Below, one piece after another: positions 46,301 through 54,945 of a DNA stretch of 64,000 bases. The notes beneath the pieces were generated by a model. The model did not search any database. It was given only the letters and a program-made list of their open reading frames with translations, and was not told the DNA's origin. Source of the DNA: Bedellia somnulentella. Taxonomy: Eukaryota; Arthropoda; Insecta; Lepidoptera; Bedelliidae. Positions within the stretch are counted from its first letter, which is position 1, and each line of letters starts with the position of its first letter. The stretch is taken from contig OY755177.1 of NCBI GenBank assembly GCA_963576735.1, forward strand, positions 3,534,001 to 3,598,000. Direction: 5' to 3'. Position numbers and translations under genes: made by a program.

Positions 46301-46916
46301 TGACCATTGTTATACAAGAAATGTCGAACATAAATATAGTATGTAATATCCACGATATTTCATGATACGGAGATGTCATTGGTAATAGGGTATCTGTAGT
46401 TTTTGACAACCTAATTCTGTTTCCATTTATATAAGACCAGAATGTCAAGGTTTCGTAAGAAAAACCTGGGATCATTACTAACAATATCAACAAATGCACT
46501 GTGATTTTTAGTTTTCTACAGATTCCATGCACTTCGTCTTTCATTTCTCTTTGAATCATTTCATAGATGAACGTTTTCAATTTGATGTAGAGCTCGTGAA
46601 ATATGTCTTTATTGAGTATAAACAAGATAAGTTTTACAGGGCAAGTAGCTATAAGAATAAGGGTGTAAGTTCCTTCTGCCTTGATTTGTATATTACTGCT
46701 AGCATTTTTTATGACTTCGATAGTTCCAAAAGTTACGTATATGAATATAGCGAGAATAAAGAGTTGATATTTATAAGCATTTTTCAAAGTCCAATTTGGA
46801 TCCAATATTTGATGACCAAATATTCTTTGCAAAATCAATGGTATAACCATTATTTTATCAATTTCCATTCTTTTCCCAACTGTTTTGCAAAACTTGGATA
46901 TGAATTTAGACGACAT
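40329..46916 (-). CDS. Odorant receptor (7tm_6 family), five exons, 392 aa, apparently intact
   Basis: Join on the minus strand: 46916-46135, 43998-43899, 42826-42737, 41363-41208, 40379-40329. The frame is open throughout and gives 392 residues, normal for insect odorant receptors (about 370-430). Helices are visible near residues 49-68, 82-101, 136-156, 188-214, 271-293, 301-318 and 363-388. The C-terminal half has family patterns: APLMAEVFAYSYFGE (305-319), then SFVNKDFGIKTS and LKSSYQAF at the end. All splice sites are GT-AG; phases are 2,0,0,0, matching the run of phase-0 introns usual at the 3' end of insect receptor genes. The start is the ATG at 46916; a second Met at residue 17 is possible. 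A TATA-like stretch lies at 46945-46954. By family, it is a ligand-selective subunit of an odorant-gated cation channel with Orco in antennal neuron dendrites; the ligand cannot be inferred. Introns are full of transposons, and a Helitron begins right after the stop codon. Confidence 0.9.
40448..40585. mobile_element. Palindromic MITE in odorant receptor intron 4
   Basis: Inverted arms cgcccgatttcggaattgag and ctcaattcagaaatcgggcg, about 55 bp each, with a short loop. The first 20 bases of the window are the broken right end of another copy. Confidence 0.75.
41010..41185 (+). mobile_element. RTE-like LINE 3' fragment in odorant receptor intron 4
   Basis: Reads KNKRTCMKRMKNVDEAQ then GGGAACAAATGGCGTGAGTA; the stop TAA has become AAA, as in the copy at 20760. 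It lies antisense to the receptor gene. Confidence 0.75.
41208..41363 (-). CDS. Odorant receptor exon 4 (residues 325-376)
   Basis: 156 bp, phase 0 at both ends, with a T-rich acceptor ending CAG (41364-41366) and a GTAAGT donor (41202-41207). It encodes the last intracellular loop and the start of helix 7, including YDWTSLSKKDVKSYY and FGIKTSIGHFLSLITMTT. An RTE LINE fragment begins about 20 bp downstream in the following intron. Confidence 0.88.
41397..41520 (+). mobile_element. (TATG)n-tailed SINE, internal fragment, odorant receptor intron 3
   Basis: cgactaagggtatggggctt to aaaagcggctgaggag. Confidence 0.7.
41690..41790 (+). repeat. Degraded RTE-like LINE 3' end
   Basis: Diverged match to the family end (aagcttcgccagaatcttc, tggcgatcgatagtcctaac) in odorant receptor intron 3. 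Confidence 0.45.
41770..42215 (+). mobile_element. BovB/RTE-like LINE 3' fragment in odorant receptor intron 3
   Basis: A different RT C-terminus: QLEAFEMWIYRRMLKISWTD, KIRKLQYMGHIMR, then after a one-base frame change near 42040 GRRRPGGRKTHWLQNLSEWV and a stop at 42190. It ends in gatggcacccaaaaaagaag. The FEMW-RR-L and LQYMGHIMR patterns are those of BovB/RTE-type ORFs. Confidence 0.7.
42439..42712. mobile_element. Two (TATG)n-tailed SINE parts head to head, odorant receptor intron 3
   Basis: 42439-42625 is a minus-strand body (ggggtagctagagattttcc to cgacacccgtg). 42626-42712 is a plus-strand head (agtgccagcttagaatgtct). The outer end is about 20 bp from exon 3. Confidence 0.68.
42737..42826 (-). 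CDS. Odorant receptor exon 3 (residues 295-324)
   Basis: 90 bp, phase 0 at both ends, with acceptor TTTCCAG (42827-42833) and donor GTAAAA (42731-42736). It encodes DLNLQFAPNIAPLMAEVF and AYSYFGENIRTK, the helix 6 region that is among the best conserved parts of moth odorant receptors. Confidence 0.88.
42915..43800 (-). mobile_element. 5'-truncated CR1-like LINE in odorant receptor intron 2
   Basis: Residual coding at 43804-43496 ends NTELLLHPQK and matches the C-terminus of the LINE at 26-30 kb (FSNRFFCFLGPFLYNIIN against FSNRFYCFLGPFLFNIVN). The 3' UTR carries AATAAAG and ends in (TTA)n at 42920-42935, about 95 bp from exon 3. It is in the same orientation as the receptor gene. Confidence 0.78.
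43899..43998 (-). CDS. Odorant receptor exon 2 (residues 261-294)
   Basis: 100 bp between an ATTACAG acceptor (43999-44005) and a GTATGT donor (43893-43898). Its first base completes Glu261, then it reads YLRLLNNMFQWLALV and runs into helix 5 (LCVILLALKH). The fit of phase, length and receptor pattern makes this exon secure. Confidence 0.87.
44228..44684 (+). mobile_element. Dimeric-head tRNA-derived SINE in odorant receptor intron 1
   Basis: Two tRNA heads in tandem: 44231-44362 (tagctcagtgagtagaag, B box gttcaaatcccg) and 44362-44440 (tagctcaatgggtaaaac, B box gttcaaatcccg). One full body follows, to 44684. The first unit stops in the early body at ttatcatggtttttaacg. Confidence 0.75.
44685..44903 (+). 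mobile_element. (TATG)n-tailed SINE, odorant receptor intron 1
   Basis: Second-subfamily copy inserted at the end of the dimeric tRNA SINE. It lacks ~25 bp of the middle. Confidence 0.82.
45455..45528 (-). repeat. tRNA-like palindromic repeat, one half, odorant receptor intron 1
   Basis: aaggaaagaaaaatttcgac followed by accagcaagacttgaacacc (B-box region on the minus strand). Confidence 0.55.
45530..45935 (-). mobile_element. Short relative of the foldback element, odorant receptor intron 1
   Basis: Shares acaattgacgtgccccacg, one unit of the aagatggccgccgctacaaa repeat (inverted) and a taaataaaaccatttaa end. Confidence 0.65.
45945..46090 (-). mobile_element. (TATG)n-tailed SINE, degraded, odorant receptor intron 1
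   Basis: ctcgcggctggctgtaaatc, cctcagctacttttgaaagt and ttggagacccat survive, rearranged. Confidence 0.5.
46135..46916 (-). CDS. Odorant receptor exon 1 (residues 1-260 plus two bases)
   Basis: 782 coding bases from ATG (46914-46916) to a GTAAGT donor at 46129-46134. It encodes the N-terminus and helices 1-4. Read without splicing the frame stops at a TAA formed by the donor itself, so the apparent 261-residue protein is an unspliced artefact. Codon 261 is completed by the first base of exon 2. Confidence 0.9.
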
Positions 46917-47238
46917 GTTTGCAACGATCTGTGTACCACTTTGACTTATAAATTTAGTTCAGTGCAATAAAGTAGTGTTACATAAGTATTTGTCCTGATT
47001 TGTTTGGTACTGTTGACTAAAAGATGGTCATCTATTTTTCACACCATCTTTATTATTATCTGTGACGTAATATTTATTTATTTATTGAAACTTGGACATA
47101 TACATATAGCTGTTACATAACGGATAGGTATAAAAACTTGCGCTTTGGAATTAAGGGAGAATGGATAAAATATTGTCAAGTATGTTGGCTCAAAAAAGCA
47201 CTTTTGAGTGATTTTTGGATACCCATCGTATTTATCTA
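46917..47238. other. Odorant receptor 5' flank
   Basis: Between the receptor start and the second Helitron. A TATA-like tttataag lies about 30 bp upstream of the ATG on the minus strand, so any promoter is short or the 5' UTR is spliced. Confidence 0.4.
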
Positions 47239-48375
47239 TCTATACTTATAATAAATCTGTAGAGAGGTCAATTCTGTACATGAAATATATTTTCAAAATA
47301 ACCATTAGGTGGTGATTAGGGATCGATACTGATGCCAAAAATGCAATCAGTAAAATTTTTGTCTGTCTGTCTGTCTGTCGGTTTGTATGTTCCTTATGGA
47401 AACAAAAACTACTCAACGGATTTTAACGAAACTTGGTACAATTATTCTTCATACACCTGCGCAGGTTTTTGTATACTTTCCAGCAGAGTAGTAAAGGGGA
47501 ATTTTGGGGAATTTTGGGAAAACGGGAAAAGTTACTCCATTTTTTAAGCTTCCGTCGCGTGTGCAGCCTCAATGGTTAAACTTACATAGAAATCATGTGT
47601 GACGGAAATATTCTTCATAAAATTATATTAAAAAAAAATCCTTAGCAGTTTATGTCTATCTTTTACGGTTGACTCACAATAACACGTGTAATTCCTGATA
47701 GCTTAACAGTTCCGATCATTCTGATTTTATTTGTTTACTCTTACGTTTGTAAACGTCTCACTCATCCCAAATTTAAAAAAAGGTAACATTATTACCTATT
47801 CAAAAAAAAAAAATCATAGAAATCGGTAGACAAACACCGAAATTATACATAAAATAATCCATCGCGCTCGTGATCAAAACCAAATCTTTACTAATTTATA
47901 TATAACATACTAGATGGCGCCAGTAGTTGCATCCTACATCACGTAATGATTTATTTTTTAGATTGTTATAAATACTTCATAGCGTTTTATTTCAAAATTT
48001 GCTATTAAACGGAAATACTCAACCGTTCATACAAAACGGCGATAGGCCTGCCCCCTATCACGTGAGTACACTGTCTAAGCAAAACGTGGGTACCTTCTCT
48101 GGAAACTAGATGGCGCTTGCCATGTGAGTTCAGGAGTATTGGTACCTCTGCCAACCCCTTCGGGGATAAACGGCGTGAACGTTTATGTTATGTTATGTTA
48201 TGTTCATCAAAGCGCATTTAAAATTACCAAACTACACTGTTTAGGGAGTGCTATAAATTTAATAAATTGAAAACATTGCGCTGAATTTCACAATGCTTGA
48301 GCAGTGACTGAAAAAAGAAACCTCAGATATTTAAAAAAACAACGCTACCCGTGCGAAGCTGGGATGATCCACTAG
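47239..48375 (+). mobile_element. Non-autonomous Helitron, second copy, with a SINE inserted
   Basis: It starts TCTATACTTATAATAAATC after a host A at 47238 and ends with the cccgtgcgaagctggg hairpin and CTAG at 48372-48375, followed by host T. It matches 39345-40328 along its length in inverted orientation, except for a tRNA-type SINE fragment at about 48031-48204. Confidence 0.82.
48029..48205 (+). mobile_element. tRNA-type SINE (5'-truncated) inserted in the Helitron
   Basis: Body and (ATGTT)n tail of the tRNA-derived SINE family without its tRNA head. The sister Helitron lacks it, and GTTCAT appears on both sides, consistent with a short target-site duplication. It carries the subfamily insertion tctggaaactagatggcgc also seen at 38060-38090. 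Confidence 0.75.
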
Positions 48376-48837
48376 TACAAAAATAAAACACGAAACTAGG
48401 TCCAAAACTTTCAAGTAAATGTATACTCAATACATAGACCAATCCAAGTGCACTTATAATTCTAATAAAATTTTAAATAGTTAAATGTATGAAACACAAA
48501 GGTTGTATGATATTACAAGCACCAACATACAAAACCGTTTATGACTGAAATCGGGAGCATGAAATCGCATAAATCATTTGTGGCGTTTTCCCTTTAATGG
48601 CCAATAAGGCCTTTTCAAAATACCCTATCTTGTTCACTTAATGCGTTACGTCCCTACGCCCTTTCATATGAATAATTAATAATATAACGACTGTAGGGAA
48701 TAATAACTACAGCCTTAGCAGTGAAGACCAAACAGCTTTATAAATTAATGATCCTTACACACTGAAAACGGTAAAAGGGAAGTTTTAACATAGACACAAA
48801 TTCTAAGACAGGGGATAAATATTTTTGTTTACTTTTT

Positions 48838-49010
48838 GACATACATACATATACTCACGCCATTATTTCCCATTGGGGTAGGCAGAGACTATCGATCGCC
48901 ACTTTGTACGATCCTGACAAACCTCTCTAGCCTCGTTTACATCCACTCTTCTCATACATGCTCTTTTATTCTTCATACTTAGGACGCCCCGCCTTTTAGA
49001 GCACACTCGC
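48838..49010 (-). mobile_element. RTE-like LINE 3' fragment
   Basis: Minus-strand family 3' end, from (CATA)n at 48840 through ggtaggcagagactatcgat to the GRPRR-coding part. It abuts the CR1-like fragment at 49030. Confidence 0.8.
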
Positions 49011-49029
49011 TATTTGTTACTTTTTATTG

Positions 49030-50275
49030 ATACATACATACATGTCCATAAGCTTAATTAATAATGATTTAATGCAAATTTTGAAATGGAGTGAAGCATA
49101 TGGATCGAAAGTTAATCCGAATAAAACGCAAATAATTATAGTTGGTAGCTCACGAATTGTTTCCAAGATTGACTATAAATCACTACCGCCTGTTTTATTT
49201 GATGGCACATCCATTCCTTTCAGCGCTGCTGTAAAAAACCTTGGTGTGATGATAGATAGCACCTTATCTTGGGTACCGCAACTGGAATTAGTAAGCCGGA
49301 GGCTGTTTGCGTCAGCAGGGTCCCTCAGGAGGCTACGTAACTTTCTCCCTACTGCTACCAAAACTGCGTTAGCCCAATCTCTTCTACTACCTATTCTTGA
49401 TTATGCTGACACCTGCTATCTCGATCTAACTGAAGATCAACTGAACAAACTTGAGCGCTTACAAAACTTATGTATTAGGTTTATTTTCGGACTGCGTAAA
49501 TATGACCATGTCTCTGCGTATCGCAATAAACTTCAGTGGCTTCCAATTCGTCTCCGCCGGAATGCACATACTCTGTCTCTCCTGTACTCTATCTTGTTTA
49601 ATCCTGCCACCCCCTCCTACCTTAAAGAGCGTTTCCAATTCCTTCACTCTTCACATGAGCTCAATCTGCGTTCTTACCACAATCTTTTGTTGAGTACCCC
49701 TTCCCATTCCACCAATTTTTACAGTTCCTCCTTTACCGTCCAGGCTGTACAACTATGGAACGGTCTTCCTGTAGAGGTGCGATTAGCCAAGTCTCTCCCT
49801 ATTTTCAAGAAAATGGTAAAAAAACACTTCCTCTCCGAAACATTATAATATTATTTGTGTTCCATACAAAAGTTTATATATTCTATTATATATTATGTCG
49901 TAAAATGTATATATGTATTTTATTTAAAAATCTTTATATATATTGCATATGTATTGTATTTTTTGAATATTATTTATTTTATGGAATACTATCTGTATCT
50001 GTAAGTGTATTAGAACTTAATAAATATTTAGTAATACTTAAAATAGATAGAAAATAGTTTGATGAATAATTTTAGTTTTTAAGCAAATCAGTTTAATTTA
50101 TTGGACATCTACCGAACATGTTTTTAATCCAGCAAATCTTTCCATTAATGGGTTGTCTGGAAGAGATCGCTCTTAGTGATAAGACCGCAAGTTGTACTTT
50201 GGCTTTTATACCGATCTTTTTTTGTAATTGTTGTTTTTATTTTGTAATGTGCAATAAAGAGTTTTATTATTATTG
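49030..50275 (+). mobile_element. 5'-truncated CR1-like LINE (3' end with (TTA)n tail)
   Basis: The 3' third of a CR1/Kiri-like LINE, truncated just after the RT active site. After the coding part is a 3' UTR containing ggttgtctggaagagatcgc (about 50152), AATAAAGAG and a (TTA)n tail. Similar 3' UTR fragments lie at 24405-24494 and 57673-57830. The R4/Dong-like element starts at the tail. Confidence 0.75.
49048..49848 (+). pseudogene. CR1-like reverse transcriptase C-terminal fragment
   Basis: Open frame of roughly 265 residues that begins downstream of the RT catalytic motif (INNDLMQILKWSEAYGSKVN) and runs to a natural-looking stop. It contains the C-terminal pattern of CR1/Jockey-type ORF2: LGVMIDSTLSW, LPILDYADTCYLDL, LQNLCIRFIFGLRKYDHVSA, LQWLPIRLRRN and VQLWNGLPVEVR. 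The upstream Met at 49027 lies in the neighbouring (CATA)n repeat. The frame is open but the endonuclease and RT core are missing, so this is a dead 5' truncation. Confidence 0.78.
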
Positions 50276-53200
50276 GGTATGACATCTAGTTCCTCGCCTC
50301 TCCCATGGCCGAAAAAGAAAATATAAATTTTAAATGGGAGAGGCGGTACTCCCCGACAAGAGCACAGTCGGTCGGGGTCAGGGAGTCAGGTTCAAGAACC
50401 GGCGGACGATCCGAGCCGTATCGAGCAGCACCGCTTTCTGCATCTGTGCTGGAACCGACACGCCACAGAAATCCAACCGCCTCAAGTTGGTCGCGAGGCT
50501 GGTTGGAATTAACCCGTTCGCGGACAAAACAATTGGGATTATTTTTGTCGAAGTCACACCCCACATGTCGGTGATCTCGTGAGCCAGATCGAGATATTTC
50601 CGACGCTTCTCGGTGTCGGCTTTCACGAGACCCTCGTCATGAGGGATAGTGACATCCACTAGAAATACCCTTGACTGCGTCCGATCCCATACCACGATAT
50701 CAGGCTTATTCGCTAGAATAGTCCTGTCCGTGATAACGGATCGGTCCCAATAGATTTTGGCACGGTCATTTTCTAGGATTGGCTCCGGCAGATACTTGTA
50801 ATACGGCAGCCACTGTTGCAAGAGTCCGTATTTCAGAGCGAGCTCCTGATGCAGGATTTTGGCTGCTTGGTTGTGTCTGTGCAAGTACTCAGTGTTAGCA
50901 AGAGCCGAACAACCGGAAATAACATGCCTAAGTGACTCTCCGGGACGGCCACATGCTCGACAGATGTCTGTGGTACCGTCCTTTAGGATGTATTTCCGAT
51001 AGTTCCGCGTCTTGATAACCTGGTCTTGTATTGCACAGACAAAACCTTCGGATTCCCCAAAGAGGTCCCCGAAACGCAGCCAATGCAGGGAGGCTTTACG
51101 GTCCACGAAAGGTTCGTGAAGTACCTTGTAAAACCTCCCGTGCAGCTCCTTCTCTTTCCATACGGACTCCCGATCAGAGGTGCTAAGTACCTCCGGGGTT
51201 CGCCAATCCTGTGAGGCCAACGATAAGGGAGTCAGTCCTTTATCACTAGCGACCACCTCTCCCCGAATACTATCATCCGTCATCGTCAAAACATAGTTTC
51301 TGAGGTTGCATACCTCGCGGTTGTGCATGGTTTTGGCACTCAAGAGGCCTCGACCACCACACTTCCGCGGGATATACAATCTCATAACCGACGACCTCGG
51401 ATGATGCATTCGATGAGAGGTCATCATCGTGCGGACTCGTCTGTCCAGAGCGTCGAGTTCGGTCTGAGTCCATCTGAGCACGCCAAATGTGTACATCAGT
51501 ACAGGCATGACCCAGGAGTTAATGGCTCGGATCTTATTAACGCCTGACAAGTAGCTATTAAGCACACTTTTCAGGCGTTCATAAAACTCCTCGCAAACAC
51601 CCTGTTTCACGTCTGCCACCTTCACACCGATGGTTTGTGACATGCCCAGATACCGGTATGTTTCAGCCTCGGAGAGTGCCCTCAAATGATTGGTGCCGAC
51701 ATCGACACCATCAGAGTGCACGACATGCCCCTTCTCAACATGAATGACCGCACACTTATCGACCCCGAGCTCCATCTTGACGGAACCACTGAAATCGTTA
51801 GTGATCGTCAGTAGCTCCGCCAATCTGTCAGCCGTGGGGGCGTAAAGCTTCAGGTCATCCATGTAAAGGAGATGAGGCAAGCGTGGTCCGCCTCTCCGAA
51901 ACTGAAAGCCCGTCCCCGAATTCTCCAAGAGTGTACTTAGAGGATTCAGGGCCAAGCAAAACCAAACTGGACTCAGGCAATCGCCCTGGAAAATCCCTCG
52001 CCTTATATCAATTTGGTCATCCGCGTCCGTCATCCACTGACCGTCTAAACTCAGGATCGTTCTCCAGCACCCCATACACTGACTGAGGAAGTGTCGAACT
52101 GTACTATCAATTTTGTACAGCTCGAGGACCCTCATGAGCCATGTATGAGGTACCGAATCGAACGCCTTCCTGTAGTCTATCCAGCCAGCGGAGAAGTTCC
52201 GACGGTTGCGTTTGACCAGTTGGCCTACGACCGCGTCGATGAGGAGCAGCTCCTTGCTACCGCGACTACCGCCCCTACATCCGTTCTGAGCTCCAGAGAT
52301 CACATTGTTATCAACAATGTGTTGAGTAATCTTGGAGCTCAGAACGGATGTCAAGGTCTTGTAAATTGTACAAAGACAAGTAATGGGGCGGTATTGTGAT
52401 GGATCCGCGGTAGCATCGCTCTTTGGAGCTAAATGAGTGACCCCAGTAGTTAAGAAGTTCGGGAGCGTCCTACTCTCGAGGGCGCTTTGGAACTGACGGG
52501 CGAGAGTAGCGTGACAGCGCGTGAACCCCTTCAACCCCTTCAAAGTAATGGTGCAATCCGTCCGGCCCCGGACTTTTCCAGTTCGGAGCCTTACGGATCG
52601 CAGCCACCACATCCTCCTCGGATATGTTGACGGGGTTCATGGGCGCTATGGGCTCGCACGCTCCCTCGACCGCCTCGAACCATCGGCCCTCTTCGTGATC
52701 AACAGGCAGCGACCAAAGCCCACGCCAAAAGGCAACTACATCGGCTTTTTCCGGTCGCTGACCTATCGAAACCACATCGGGACGCTCCAAAGTTCTGTAG
52801 CACTTCTTCTGGTCACTCATGAAGAGACGATTCTGTTGGTACCTCTTTACCCTTTCAGAATATCGCCTAATTCGCTTACCCCAAGCAGCGATCTTCTGCT
52901 TCAGATCATCGATGCGCTCCACCAGTCTACAGGCAAACTCCGGTGAGTTGTCAAAGACATTCTCACCAGGGAATGCCTCCCTGACGAAGCGCACCACCCT
53001 CGGCCTATTGTTGCCTGATCTGAAGCTGGTCAGTTTGTCGATGAGGACCCTGGCCCTTGTGATACGGCTTTCAATCCGCCTCATCCAGGCTGGTCTAGTT
53101 CTAGTCCTGGGACTAGTACTGCCAGCCTGGCGGGAGCCACCAGCTCTTGTTGGCGGCATCCTGACGCCGACAAATTGACAAACTGTCATTGCGGCGCCAA

Positions 53201-54188
53201 AGAGAATTGAATCCGTATCCCAAAGGTCCATGCTGCTCTCTAAAAATGAGGGCAGCATGTTATTGACGGCCTCAACGACATCCCGAACCTTGATGCTGAG
53301 AGGAACTCGGGGCAGCCTTGGCCTCCTTTCGAGAGGCACTTGGCGATATTCCAGGATCGTCTCTTCGAGTGCACTCCTCACCAAATCCAAATCCAGGGAG
53401 ACTGTTCCCCAATCGCTTTCCGCACCACCCACATCCGGCAGGTTAGCAATTGGCTCCCTCCGTACTTCCCGTTCAGGGACTGGAGGGAGAACCTGCAAAG
53501 GTGGCTCTTCGTCTAGCGGGGGAACAGCCTCACGTCGCAATTGTTCGAGTTCGGTAGTGCTAAAAAGTTCTGAGCGCTGTATGTACCGAACTCGATCCGC
53601 CAGGTTTTGTTCTGTGACGGTCAAATTGGGCTCCAGTCGCAGAAATTCGCGGTACATTGCTGCCCGATAACCCGTCCGTCCAGTTCTTGAACCCGAGGCC
53701 CTAATATAGGCCCGCATGGCATTTCTATTCATTTCGACCGTCCATGCCATGCGGCGCCTTGTTCCATCAGCGGCGGGCACCGACTGCTGGGACTGAGTTG
53801 CCCCAGTCCCAACCGATGCCAAGCCATCTGGTGGCTGAGGTGGTCGCGCAGACCGGCCAGGTGGTCGGGCCGGTCCGCGGTGGCTGGGGGACCGCATGCT
53901 GCCACGTCCAGCCCCAGCTCCAGACGTGCCCCTTCGATCACCCAAGGGAAGCGGCCCTATACGCTCATCATTATCCCCTGTATTCATTATGATGAGCGAA
54001 GATTCACCCGGGGTTTCACTCACTTGCCCCGGGGAGACCGTTGTCACCCTATTCAGCGCTGGGACCAGTTTGTAGACACGGTCAACACCTACAAACTCAA
54101 GCGCAGACTATTTGCAAAGCCGGAATGGCAAACATATCATCCTGCCATTCCAACAATGGGCGGTGGGGTCGTCACATCCCTACGCCAT
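50276..54188 (-). mobile_element. R4/Dong-like non-LTR retrotransposon, near full length
   Basis: The element lies between (TTA)n tracts: a short one at about 50263-50275 (the tail of the CR1-like LINE to its left) and (ATT)9 at about 54188-54213. Insertion in TAA repeats is the known habit of Bombyx Dong. The 5' UTR is about 200 bp. The 3' region of about 100 bp holds an 11-bp inverted repeat (50295-50305 and 50335-50345). Confidence 0.75.
50378..53987 (-). pseudogene. R4/Dong-like retrotransposon polyprotein (RT plus restriction-like endonuclease), one frameshift
   Basis: One minus-strand coding region of about 1,200 residues, split by a single indel near 52535-52560. The likely ATG is at 53987; the frame stays open upstream to about 54100. 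The N-terminal part is Pro/Ser/Arg-rich, then a conserved region ends at KAPNWKSPGPDGLHH. After the frame change come AQNGCRGGSRGSKE, WIDYRKAFDSVPHTW, the RT catalytic YMDD at 51863-51852, a C-x2-C-x8-H-x4-C knuckle (near 50909-50962) and a C-terminal restriction-like endonuclease with KPDIVVWD and FLVDVTIP. This single-ORF order (RT, then knuckle and PD-(D/E)xK nuclease) is that of R2/R4-type elements; the RT patterns and the TAA flanks favour R4/Dong. It would reverse-transcribe its RNA at a nicked target. The frameshift makes it non-functional as assembled unless that indel is a sequencing error. Confidence 0.82.
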
Positions 54189-54213
54189 ATTATTATTATT
54201 ATTATTATTATTA
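54188..54213 (+). repeat. (ATT)n microsatellite
   Basis: About nine ATT units at the 5' side of the R4/Dong-like element; TAA repeats on the element's strand. Confidence 0.95.
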
Positions 54214-54449
54214 CATATACTCACGGCTATAAAACCCTAGATGGGGTAGCTAGAGCTAAGGAATTAGAAATTCCTCAGCCACATTTGGAAAATTTAGTGG
54301 GGAAAAGATGGTAAAGTAAAGGTTGTTGGTCATGGGTCTCCAACCACATCGCCTAAAAATCCCTTAAAAGCCGCATACCGTTAGTCGCCTCTTACGTACA
54401 CCCACCGGAAGAAATGGGGAGTGCTATTCTAAGCCGACACTACACAGCT
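54213..54449 (-). mobile_element. (TATG)n-tailed SINE
   Basis: Joins the (ATT)n at the R4/Dong 5' side; head agccgacactacacagc at 54432-54449. Confidence 0.83.
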
Positions 54450-54654
54450 TATATTAATATTTTATTAATAATAAATTATTGATAAAAAATAAGAAATAAG
54501 TTTAAATGCGAAGGAGGATTGTTCAACAAATGTCACAAAATTTAAATAAAAATGACCTTAATAGAAGATGGTACAGTGTTCCTCAAATTGTTGGATTCAC
54601 AAACTAATTTATTTTTCAATTAACTAATAAATAATAAGCTCAAACGCAACTCAA

Positions 54655-54885
54655 ACATTCACGCCATACATCCTCAAAGAGGTTGACACAGGTAATAATA
54701 CTTTCTGAACATCACGTGACATTGTCATCCGGTATTCAGAGTACCCACGGTTTGCTTGGACAGTGTACTCACGTGAACGAGGGCAGGCCTATCGCCGTTT
54801 TGTTCGAATGCGTTGTCATATGACAAAATACAACTCAGCAAAGTGAGTTTCCTGATGATGTTTCCCCTCCCCGTTTTTGTCATAT
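54655..54885 (-). mobile_element. tRNA-derived SINE, head missing
   Basis: Body from the caaacattcacgccatacat end to ttcctgatgatgtttcccct. Diverged. Confidence 0.7.
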
Positions 54886-54945
54886 TTATAACCAAGTGAC
54901 AAAGTGGTATTCATGAAAAATGTAGTGTGAAAGATGATATTTTAA

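Noticed and set aside
50305..54314. Many plus-strand open frames over the R4/Dong-like element
   Set aside because: They are antisense shadows of a GC-richer coding region on the minus strand.
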